Shown here piece by piece: positions 34,035 through 44,084 of a stretch of DNA of 64,000 nt. Below the pieces are notes generated by a model that was not told the origin of the DNA, searched no databases, and worked only from the letters and a program-made list of their open reading frames with translations. The translations under genes and the position numbers were made by a program. Every line of letters starts with the position of its first letter. The first letter of the stretch is position 1. Source of the stretch: Marvania coccoides (taxonomy: Eukaryota; Chlorophyta; Trebouxiophyceae; Chlorellales; Chlorellaceae); NCBI GenBank assembly GCA_963854735.1, contig OY978102.1, positions 496,001 to 560,000 on the forward strand. Direction: 5' to 3'.

Positions 34035-35997
34035 ATGTGTGGAGTGCTGCCCTTGATTCTGATCCTGGCTTGGTGTCGGAATTGCAATGCTTTTGAGCTG
34101 GGGCCTGTGGCCCAACAACTCGGAACCACAACAAGAACCCTGGTCGCTTTCGAAGGCTCTCTTGACTCCAGCAGCAGTATCATCTTCAGGGGAGAACCCA
34201 GGTGAGCTCTGTCTATACATTTTTTCTACACTCCTGTCAAATGGCGGGACCGTCAGATACAAAATACAAATTTGAGGGATATACTATTTTTTCCTCTCTC
34301 TCTCTCCCCCTCCTTGCAGCTATGCCGAATCCAAGAATTTTTCGTATGTAGGCAACTTGCCCTACAATTTCAAAACTCCGTCAATGTTGGTATACTGCAA
34401 CAGCGAGCAGGACATCGCCGCAACTTTGGCGCTTGCCGTCGACCTCGGTCGGCCGCTGTGCGTGCGGGCGGGCGGCCATGACACCAGTGGCGCATCTCTA
34501 TGTGGCACGGGTGGCATCGTGCTGGACGTCAGCAGGTTCAATCAGACCGCGGTGTTTCCCGAAGAGGGCTGTGCCATTGCGCAGGCTGGCGTACGACTCG
34601 CCGAACTGTGAGCATGAATTTGCTTCAAGCGGGTATCTTTACATCTTTACCCATTGCGTTGACACATATGAACTTCTTGATTCAAGGTATAATGCGCTTT
34701 CGGAGTACGGCTTGGCAGCCGTCGGCGGACTGTGCAGCACCGTCGGCCTGGCGGGCTATTCTTTGGGGGGCGGCTGGAGCTTGCTGGCCAACAAGTACGG
34801 CATGGGCACTGACAACGTGCTCGCCTACACGATTGCACTGGCCGACGGCCGACTCGTTACCGCCAATGAAACAAACGACTTCAGCGACCTTTTTTGGGCC
34901 CTGCGGGGCGGTGGCCACAACAACTTTGGCGTTATGACATCGATCAAGTACAAGGCCTACCCTCTGCGCGAGATGGTCGTGACCAACGTGACCATGAACA
35001 CTACCGACTTGGGCGCTGCTGCTGACCTGCTGGTGACGTGGCAGGAGCGATATTTGAACAATAAGCCTCGGGAGCTGACGGTACAGCCCCAATTCGGTGC
35101 CGATGCGAGCACTGGTGAGGTGTTTATTTACTTTTACTGCGTGCTGGCGGAAGAAGGGCCCGGGGCAGAGGCAGAGCTGGTCGAGCTGCTGCAGCCGCTG
35201 ATCGTGGCCGCTGGAGACCTAGGCGCGCTTGGCGCTGTGCAGCGCGTTCCGCCACGGATCGTCGGCGAACTGCCGCCCTCCAGCCCCATTGGCGGGGCCC
35301 CTTTCCCGTCGGAGCCTTTCTGGGAGTACAAAATGGGGCAGTACGTCAACCGCAGTCTGACTGCCGTAGAGTACGAGATCATTTTCAAAGGGATGCTCTC
35401 CTTGCCAGAGGGCGCAGCATTCTTGAGCTACTTTGAGAATTACCAAGGTGAATCCCTGAAGGAGATTTGGTTATTTATTTTCATCGACTTTCCTGCTGAT
35501 ATGTGCCCCCACCCACACGCCACATCTCTCCCGCCCCGCATGCAGGCGCCATGGTGGACGTAGACTCCGCTGCCACCGCCTTTGTGCATCGCGACCCAGG
35601 GTATGACCTTGTAATGGACATTTTCGTCCCTGGCAACATTGATGCCTCCAACGTGGCCACACAGTGGCTGGAGGAGCTCTATTTTGGCAGCTGGAAAGGG
35701 CTGCTTAACGGACTCGCCTACCAAAACTACCCTTCGTTGCAGTACCAGCCGCTCAGAAAGGCACTTGATATGTATTACGGCTCCAACCTGTGCCGGCTGG
35801 TGGAAGTGAAGCGCAAGTACGACCCCAGTAATGTGTTCAGCTACGAGCAAGGCGTGCCACTCAGCCTGGAAGGCTGCGACCCGGCGCCCAGCCCAGCCCC
35901 CGCACCGGGCCCTCTGCCCTCGAGCGCCTCGATGGCAAGGCATCTGGGCGTGCCAGTGCTGAGTGTCCTGCAACTGGCGTTGGGCATGCTGGGGTAG
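34035..35997 (+). CDS. BBE-like FAD-linked oxidase, secreted
   Basis: Exons 34035-34201, 34320-34607, 34687-35447 and 35546-35997 give 555 residues. A signal peptide (LPLILILAWCRNCNAF) is followed by the FAD-binding PCMH fold: PLCVRAGGHDTSGAS, whose His is the usual covalent FAD site; GLCSTVGLAGYSLGGGWSLL, whose Cys matches the second covalent site; and FWALRGGGHNNFGV. The C-terminal BBE segment has KYDPSNVFSYEQGVP. Relatives oxidise sugars or alkaloids with O2. The end is unusual: a Pro/Ala/Ser spacer, then a hydrophobic tail (VPVLSVLQLALGML), suggesting a GPI anchor or membrane tether. Several NXT/NXS sites fit secretion. Substrate unknown. Confidence 0.9.
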
Positions 35998-36328
35998 AAT
36001 GGTAATTAATTGTTGTTGTGAGGCAGTGGTGGCCTTGAAATGAGTGCGAGATGTTGTCAGAACATGAAGGAGAGTTGAGAGACGAATAGAAAGTGTCCCA
36101 TGCATGTATTAATTACTTAAACGTGCTTTTCATTCCTCAGCAATACCATTGCATGCATGATTACAAAATTAAAAATTGAATATTTCCCCTAGAAAAAAAA
36201 TAGAAAAAATATTTAGAATAACCTTGGAGAAAAAACATTGCTTAGTATTTCCAACGACGCCAAAATGCACAATCGTTTTCGGAATAAACCACAGTAGAGC
36301 CCATGGGATTTCTCTACTATCTCTCTTC
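35998..36328. other. Intergenic, convergent
   Basis: 331 bases between the BBE-like gene and UVR8 3' ends, AT-rich. Nothing recognised. Confidence 0.5.
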
Positions 36329-38343
36329 TCACACCCGCTGCCGCTTGGCTGCGCCTCCTGCATCCGCTTCGGGCACAGCGTGGCACGGCTCCCCACCGTC
36401 TGCCGCGTTGTCCGGCACCACCGCATACCGATCCCCCGGCGGGATTGAGTACGCCACCACTGGGTGCGCTGCTTTAGTCAGCGCCTCCACAGACATCTTC
36501 CCCTGGCTCAGCTCCGGCAGCAGCACTGGCTCGTTCACGTCTTGCGAGTCTCCGGTGCCCAGCTGGGCGTTAACACCCCGCCCCCATGCCCAAGTTTTAG
36601 ACCCCGTGGTGGCGATGGTGTGCTTCCACCCGGCCGCCAGGTGCTGGATGGCTTCCCCGGCGAGAGAAGCCACCACCCGCTGGGGGGAGCAGACATCGTC
36701 ATTGTGGCCCAGCCCCAGCTGGCCAAACCTGAAAGAAAAAGGTAGCGGGGAAGGGAAAAACATAATTTATCAATGTATTTGTGGATAAATGTATTTGTGG
36801 ATAAAATGATAATATAGGTCAGATTTGCTGTTTGATGAAATAATTACTATTGAATAATAAATCAGTGAATAAATGATCTAAATCTCACTTGTTCCACCCC
36901 CAGGTCATCACCGAGCGGCTGCCGCTGGCATCCTCGACCACCGCCCCTGAGTGGCGCCATCCGCCTGAGATCCCAACGACTTTGTAGGCATTGAGGGAAT
37001 CGATCTCCTTGGGCACCAGGTGGTCACTGCAGAGAGAAACCAAATGAAAAAAATGAGTTAACTTAATCAGTGGACCCCCACAGAAAAAGAGGGAGATTGT
37101 GAGAATTTTTACTTCTTCCTCACTTTTGGTCACCGTGCCCCAGCTGGCCGTACTTTGACCACCCCCACGAGAAAAGCCGCCGCTCAGAGCCACGAATGGC
37201 AAACGAGTGCCGCCACCCAGCAGCAACGCCCACCACCCCGTCGATCCCATCCACCTTCATGGGCTCACGGCGGTCATCTCGATCCCCGAGACCCAGGTTG
37301 CCGTACCTGCCCCAGCCAAAGGCGTACACCTCTCCGTCCGAGGTACAGACGATGCTGTGCTCCGCCCCTGCTGCAGCCCCCACTACGCACTTACCAGCCA
37401 GCGCTGCGACGTGGCGCGGCACCAGACTATCATCCGTATCGCCAGTGCCCAGTTGGCCGTTCTGCATGAACGAGAACGCAGTATAAAAATGAGAAATAAT
37501 GTATGGGCTTTGAACTGAAAAATTTCGTGCAGCACCAACGGGAGACGGTTATTAATAAAAGAAAAAGTTGGTTTCCCATCCACTTTTAAAATCTCTCACC
37601 TGATTTCTTCCAAAGGTGTACAAATTCCCGTCCACGAGAGAAACCAGGGTGTGAGTGTCACCGCAGGCAATGGCGACCACTTTCTTCTCCGAGAATGCCG
37701 ATATTTGGGTGGGAATGAAAACATCGCTGCAAGTGCCAAGGCCCAACCTGCAGGGGGGGCAGGAGTGTAAATAGTTTTCAATCAGCAACTGGTATTACTA
37801 AACGACATTTATTTCTTTGAAGGATTTTTTTTGTAATTTAAGAAAGAAAGCAAAAAAAAACAAAAAAAAACCGATCTTTTCCATTCAACTTTCTTCTGCA
37901 TTTTGTATCTTTACTGCGCTGTATTCGTACCTCCCAAAGTCTGCCCACCCCCATGCGTACACCTCGTCGCAGTCACCTCCGTCTGCAGTGCTGCTGCTGC
38001 ACACGCAAATCGAGTACTCAGCGCCGCAGGTGGCATGGCGCACCCCCTTTCCCATCATGCTGAAGATCGCTTGCGGACTCAGACGCTCCTCTGCGTCGCC
38101 GTGGCCCAGTTGGCCTGCAAAAAGCAAAGGAAAAACGCGAGTGAAAAAAAAAATATCCCCGGTTCATCCAAGAATGCAGATAATGCTACGATATGGTAAT
38201 TTAATGATATAAATTATGTTCTCACCGTCTTCTCCGCGGCCCCAGGACACCAGCAGGTTGCCAGTTGGTGTTTGAACGAGAGCTAAAGAGTGTGAGCTGC
38301 CGGCAGCAAGGCATGTCACTACGCCCTCCTCCAGCTGAGCCAT
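36329..38343 (-). CDS. UVR8: UV-B photoreceptor UVR8
   Basis: Exons 38343-38226, 38114-37931, 37747-37600, 37461-37124, 37026-36889 and 36728-36329 give 441 residues, the length of Arabidopsis UVR8. Seven RCC1 blades are visible (QLGHGD, LGLGT, QLGTGD, NLGLGD, QLGHGD, QLGLGH, QLGTGD). The UV-sensing Trp fall in AAGWRHS (W233), SGGWRHS (W286) and AAGWKHT (W343), corresponding to plant W233, W285 and W337. The tail has DRYAVVPDN, matching the COP1-binding VP motif, and a basic end KRQRV. UV-B splits the homodimer, which then inhibits COP1. The VP motif separates it from ordinary RCC1 proteins. All introns are GT-AG. Confidence 0.95.
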
Positions 38344-38934
38344 CGTCCCAGATTTGCAAATTTACTGTTTTATATCTAAATTGCTCGAGAGAAAACCGTC
38401 CAAAATGGTCTTGTTCAAACCAGACTGACAAGCGCTGTTGGACTGACAGTGCAGGGGAAAAGACGCCTTGCACGGTGTTATCGAGCGCGCCAACTGCAGT
38501 CAATGGTGCTGATGCCTCTGATTAGAAAGAAACCGTAAACAGCCGTGAAACTTCGGCAGGCAAGATTTTATCTCAATCGAGTTCAGACAGGCTTGGTCGA
38601 AACGTTTGATCGGAAGTGAATTTAAACAAAGCTCTCAATTTATTATTTTTTTACGATCAGTGCAACGGCTGATCGCCAACTCCTCGAAAATAAAGATGAT
38701 GCAATCGAACTTTGTTAATGATAGTGTGCGCAGCTCTGTTATGCCTGTCTCTGTAACGGAAGAGCGGCGATTAATAAAATATAAATAATTGTCCTAGAGC
38801 TAAATCTACGAAACCTTTGTTGCAGGGATGACTTTTTGTTGCAATTGAGATGGAGATTTCAAAGTGCACAATCTCCGCATATTCCTTGGCTTTAAGCCTC
38901 AATTTCAAATACTGAAAAGCTCTTGAGCACAGTA
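38344..38934. other. Intergenic
   Basis: About 590 bases upstream of UVR8, containing its promoter and 5' leader. AT-rich, no gene or repeat recognised. Confidence 0.45.
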
Positions 38935-39203
38935 TCAGTCGAGCATTGCCGCCACCGCCTTGCGCACCGCATTGATGAGTTTCTCAACCACCGCCTCCCG
39001 TTGCTGACCTACTAGGCTAGGGAGACGTGCTTTTCCCCCTACCTTGTTCGACATCGCCTTGCTGCACGCAAGAAACAAAAGAAGTGAATGAATGGTTGCC
39101 TCGTCGAATAACGCTCCTCTGAGTTTGAATTATCTGCAGAAACACTTCCTTCTCCTTGACCTCCTCTCTGCATGTGCTCCGTTTCTTTCTTGCAGCAATT
39201 CAT
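38935..39203 (-). CDS. Possible small protein, 76 residues
   Basis: Exon 2 (39061-38935) encodes MSNKVGGKARLPSLVGQQRE and then AVVEKLINAVRKAVAAMLD before a stop, a compact helical sequence. An upstream exon (39203-39100, from MNCCKKETEHMQRGG) joins it in phase if a GC donor is used (ACGAG|GCAACC). The intron would be 38 bases, short for this genome, so a start at the inner ATG (39054) is an alternative. No family recognised. It lies just after RPB5 on the same strand and might instead be part of that transcript's 3' region. Confidence 0.3.
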
Positions 39204-39355
39204 TACATACAAGCCATAGGGCTATTATAAAGTCAAGACAGAAGAATGTTGGACAGCTGCCAGGACATCTAGTGCGCGCCGAAAGCCAACCAGGTGTAGG
39301 AAAAAATCACGTTCTCCCAAACACATTCTCCAGATGCTGCTTGTCAGTTACTGTT

Positions 39356-40264
39356 TTAGAAGCACAGCCGGTATGTCACATACCTGGAAATAAATAACAA
39401 GCATTTAGAAACATCGATTAGTTATGAATGGAATCAATTGTCTAAAAGGATACCAATGAAAGAATTACCGGGTCACATACAAGAATAGAAACTCACCGTC
39501 CTGCTGTTTCACTGGGCCTCACAATGCGCACCACCTGCCCTCTGCTCATGCCGTAGTACCGTGCCACCGGGTCGCTGTACTGGATGCGCGGCAGCTGCGT
39601 CTCCTTCACCTTGTACCGTGCCAGCAGCGTGCGCTTCTCTTCAGTCGTCAAAATGCGGTGCTCAGGAACCAGCACGTGCTTCGTGATGTTCACCAGCAGC
39701 TCCGCCTCCTGGAACTGCACCCATAAAAAAAGAAGAAGAAAGCTCAATGCAGATTGTGCAGATTGTGGAAGGAAGGAGGAAAATGAGGAAATTGAAGAAA
39801 TTGAAGAAAAAAAATATAAGAGAAGCATGAAGATGAAGAAACTAGCCAAACAAGCTTACCAATTCGATATGATACTTTGGCTGCATTTCGTTGAGGCACT
39901 GCTTTGCAAAGGGCGTCATGCTGAGCTGCACCACCATGATTGCCCGCTTGACGTTTTCTCCCCGCATCCGCTCTGCCAGCGTTTTGATCGTCTTCACGCC
40001 CACCTTGACCTCTTCGGGAAAGAACACAAACAGCTGGTCCTGGGGATCGTCGGCCTTCACCACAAAAATAGTGAGGTCCTCTCGTCGAGGGACCTCCCCG
40101 TGCTTGGTCTTGAATTCCTCTTTGCTGTCTGCCAGTTCCTTGTCTCCCTGCAGTTTCGAGCGTTCATTGCAGAGGGACGAATCAGGCTCAACTGTCAGTG
40201 CGCGCATGCACTCAGCGAGGCGAAAAACGGGCATGCATGTTTGGAATTCGTCTTGTTCGCTCAT
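39356..40264 (-). CDS. RPB5: RNA polymerase I/II/III subunit RPB5 (RPABC1)
   Basis: Exons 40264-39860, 39714-39497 and 39383-39356 give 216 residues, close to the family's ~210. The N-terminal jaw domain has [20 protein letters not shown] and [11 protein letters not shown]; the C-terminal assembly domain has [37 protein letters not shown] and [23 protein letters not shown]5 is shared by all three nuclear RNA polymerases and contacts downstream DNA. The last exon is only 28 bases and supplies the conserved YVTYR end. Divergent from SYF1 across a 356-base promoter region. Confidence 0.96.
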
Positions 40265-40620
40265 AAAAATAAAGATTTACCGCGCTAATGAGATATTTCC
40301 TATCTTCCAGCATTTCGATACATGTTTTTCTTATTCTATATAGCCGTGTGAGCGTGTCCATTGTGTTAATATATTAATCTTTGTGCAAACCAATATTTCT
40401 GTGGGGTGAATGCGGCCGCTGATGGGTTTGACAGAAAATTTGTTATTTTTATATGCTTGAATTTCGGCCACAAGCCAGCAAAGCCTTCAGCCTGAAGTTC
40501 AGGGCAGAAAAATGTACATTTTTGAGGTACGCCTCGCAAATTCGGAAATTTAGCTTGTTATCATATAAATTTATTAATAATATATCTACATCGAGCGTGA
40601 TAATTGCACCCCGGGGCAGA
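40265..40620. other. Divergent promoter region RPB5/SYF1
   Basis: AT-rich sequence with no internal coding or repeat signal recognised. Confidence 0.5.
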
Positions 40621-43600
40621 ATGGGTCCCAAGACGCGGGCCACTCGGCCTCGCGATGCTGATGAGGCCCTGAGAGACTTGTTGCCGGATGAAGAAGACCT
40701 GATCTATGAAGAAGAACTCCTTCGCAATCCCTACAACCTCAAAATGTGGCTCCGTTACATCGCCGCTCGCAAAACTGCACACAATAAAAAGCGATTTGTT
40801 CTCTACGAGCGAGCTCTCCAAGCCCTGCCTGGCTCATTCAAGGTAAGCATCCCATTATTTACCCTCCGTCTATCCCCTGACCCTCTTGAAAACCCCTGCC
40901 ATCTACTTGCAATTTTAATATTTCAATCCGTCCCACCGACCAACCTGTTTTTCACTCCCTCCCCGCATTTCCCGCGTTGCAGCTGTGGCATGCCTACCTC
41001 CAGGAGCGCCGCGAAGCCGTGCGTGGGCTCCCCATCACCCACCCGGACGTGGAGTCACTGAACAACACCTACGAGCGAGCCCTCGTTTCAATGCACAAAA
41101 TGCCTCGCATCTGGATCGAGTACCTGGAGTTCCTCACGCAGCAGCGGCTAGTCACGCGCACCAGGCGCGCCTTCGACCGCGCCCTGATGGCGCTGGCAGT
41201 CACCCAGCATGACCGCGTTTGGGTGCTCTACCTCCGCTTCATTTCCGCCCCTGGCATTCCTGTGGAAACCGCGGTGAGGGTTTACCGCCGGTACCTCAAG
41301 CTGGAGCCCTCTCACGCGGAGGAGTACATTGCGTACCTGAAGATGAAAGGAAGGTGGGGGGAAGCTGCGCGGCGGTTGGCAGAGCTGGTGAACGACGAAG
41401 GGTTCAGGAGCTTGGAGGGGAAGAGCAGGCACGCGCTATGGCTGGAGCTGTGCGACATCATCACCAAGCACCCTGGGGACGTGGCGGGCATGCGGGTGGA
41501 CGCGATACTGCGCTCTGGCATCAGGTAAAAAATCCCATGTTTTTTTATTTTAACGAAGAAACGTTTTTATTCAAGATTAGTTTCATATTGCCGCCGTGTT
41601 TCAAGTTCAATTTTATCATTTTTTTCTTTATTGTCATATCCATGCTCCTTTCATTAATAACGCTTAAAATCTCAACTTTTCCCTTTCCAAAATTTAGGCG
41701 ATATACGGACGAGGTGGGGCGGCTGTGGGCGGCGCTGGCGGACTACTACACCCGGCGCGGAATGTTCGAAAAGGCGCGGGACGTGTACGAGGAGGCCATT
41801 ACGTCAGTCATGACTGTGCGCGACTTTGTATTGGTGTTCGACGCCCTCACCCAATTCGAAGAGGCGCTCATCTCCGCCAAGATGGAGCAAGCGGCAGAGG
41901 AGGACGAGGAGGAGGGAGCGGGGGCAGCGGCGAGCGGCGACGGCACGGATTTTATCCTGCACGACAGTGGCGATGATTTGGACCTTAGGTTGGCGCGGCT
42001 GGAGTTCCTCATAGAGCGCCGTCCTGAGCTGCTGAGCAGCGTGATGCTGCGGCAGAACCCGCACAACGTGCACGAGTGGCACAAGCGCGCCAAGCTCTTC
42101 GCCAGCGACCCCACCAAGCAGATTGTGTGCTTCACTGAAGCCGTGAAAACAGTGTCCCCTGAAAAGGCGGTTGGCAAGCTGTTCACGCTGTGGCTGGCCT
42201 TTGCCAAGCTGTACGAGCGCCATGACGACCTCGCGAACGCTCGGATCATCTTCGAAAAGGCGGCGCAGGTGCCGTATCTTTACGTCGATGATTTGGCTTC
42301 GGTGTGGGCAGAGTGGGTGGAAATGGAGCTGCGGCACAAGAACTATAAGCGCGCGCTGGATTTGGCGCGCCGGGCCACCGCTGCGCCGGCCCGTCTACGC
42401 TCCAGGGACGAAGAAGCGGGGCTACCAGTGCAGGATCGGTTGTACCGCTCGTCCCGCCTTTGGGGCATGCGGGTGGACCTGGAAGAAAGCCTGGGCACCC
42501 CGGAGAGCGTGCGGGAGGCGTACACCGCGTCTATGACCCTCAGGGTGGCCACAGCGCAGATGGTTCTCAACTTTGCGTCTTACCTCAAAGAGAATAATTA
42601 TTTCGAGGAGGCGTTCCAGGCGTACGAGCGCGGGGTGGCGCTGTTCAAGTATCCCAACGTGCGCGACATCTGGTTGGCGTACCTGTCCGACTTTGTGGCG
42701 AGGTAAGTAGTATTTTTTTTCGTTTTCTTCTTTACCTTGAATTTCTCGCTTTAAATTCAACTAGCTTCGCATTCTCAATCAGTGAAATATGAAATCAACG
42801 AAATATTTATTTATTTATTTATTTTTCAGGTACGGTGGAAAGAAGGTGGAACGGGCGAGGGACATGTTCCGCCAGGCCTGCGCTGATGCCCCTCCTGAGG
42901 AGGCCAAGGCGCTGTTTCTGCAGTACGCGGCGTACGAGGAGCAGCACGGCCTGGCGCGCAGTGCTATGGCAGTGTATGATGATGCAGTGAAGAAAGTTCC
43001 GCAGGACCAACGCTTGGCAGTATATGACGTGTACCTGGCGCGCGCTTCTGAGTTCTTCGGCGTGGGCAAGGTGCGGGAGATCTACGAGGCGGCGGTTGAA
43101 GCGGAGCCCCCGCTTTCCCTGAGCGATGCGGACACTCGGACAATGTGCCTTCGGTACGCAGCGCTGGAGCGAAGGTTGGGCGAAATCGACCGTGCGCGCG
43201 CTATTCTGGTGCACGCCTCCGCGCTGGCGGATCCCAAGGCCGCGCCTGGCTTCTGGGCGGAGTGGAACGACTTCGAGGTGAAGCACGGCAATGAGGAAAC
43301 CTTCCGAGAGATGCTGAGGATCAAACGCTCGGTAGCGGCGGCGTTCAGCCAGCAACACTTCAACACCGCGGTCATCGATGCCGCGGTGGTGGCGGCGGGG
43401 CCGTCGGGCGGCGCGGCAGTGGCTGCAGCGGCTGGAATGAAGCGCAAGGCCGACGATATGGCGGCTTTGGAAGAGGCAATGCTGGGCGGCGAAGGCGCTG
43501 GTGCTGCGGCGGGCGGCGGGACGAGGGTGCCTGGGTTTGTCAGCGCAGGGATCATTCAGCAGTCGCAAGATGGGGCAGCGGCGCCGGCTGGCGGTTTGGC

Positions 43601-43769
43601 TGCGCCTGCCAATCCTGAGGACATTGAGCTTGGAGACGAGGATGAAGGAGGGGAGGAAGAGGAGGGCGCAGATGTGCAAGTAGCCACCAAGGCGGTGCCA
43701 GACGCTGTGTTTGGGTCGCTGGGAGATAAGTTTAAGCGGCAAAAAACGGCAGAGGGCGGCGGGGATTAG
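40621..43769 (+). CDS. SYF1: Pre-mRNA-splicing factor SYF1 (XAB2)
   Basis: Exons 40621-40842, 40983-41524, 41698-42702 and 42830-43769 give 902 residues. Tandem HAT repeats run through the protein: DLIYEEELLRNPYNLKMWLR, NNTYERALVSMHKMPRIWIE, TRTRRAFDRALMALAVTQHD, SHAEEYIAYLKMKGRW, RGMFEKARDVYEEAITSVMT, NPHNVHEWHKRAKLF and KKVERARDMFRQACADAP. The C-terminal ~100 residues are Ala/Gly/Glu-rich. SYF1 is a scaffold of the NineTeen complex that is needed for spliceosome activation; in animals XAB2 also helps transcription-coupled repair. All introns GT-AG. Confidence 0.96.
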
Positions 43770-44084
43770 CTGCGACAATGACTGAATTTAATTATGAGCA
43801 TTTGTGGCGGACTCAACTTTGACATTGACATATGCAACGTACTTACAAAATTGAGGAGGAGAAATCGAAAAGAAAAGAGACGAAACAAGATTGCGAAGCT
43901 AATATGAACAAGGCAGCTCATGAGGGCAGAACTCAGAATATATAATAGTATTTATAAGATATTGGGCTTTATTATATAGTGGGCTTTCGCTCTCTATAAT
44001 AAGTAAATCTTTCAAAGTGATGTTCTTTGATAGACCTGATGGGAGACGGCGCAGCGCAGTTCATTACCCCGCATGCTCGACGTT
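43770..44084. other. Intergenic, convergent
   Basis: About 315 AT-rich bases between the SYF1 and mannanase stops; short AT repeats (ATATAATAGTATTTATAAG) but nothing recognised. Confidence 0.5.

Noticed and set aside
39092..39397. Plus-strand ORF overlapping RPB5 last exon
   Set aside because: Crosses the confirmed RPB5 exon on the other strand and has no recognisable domain.
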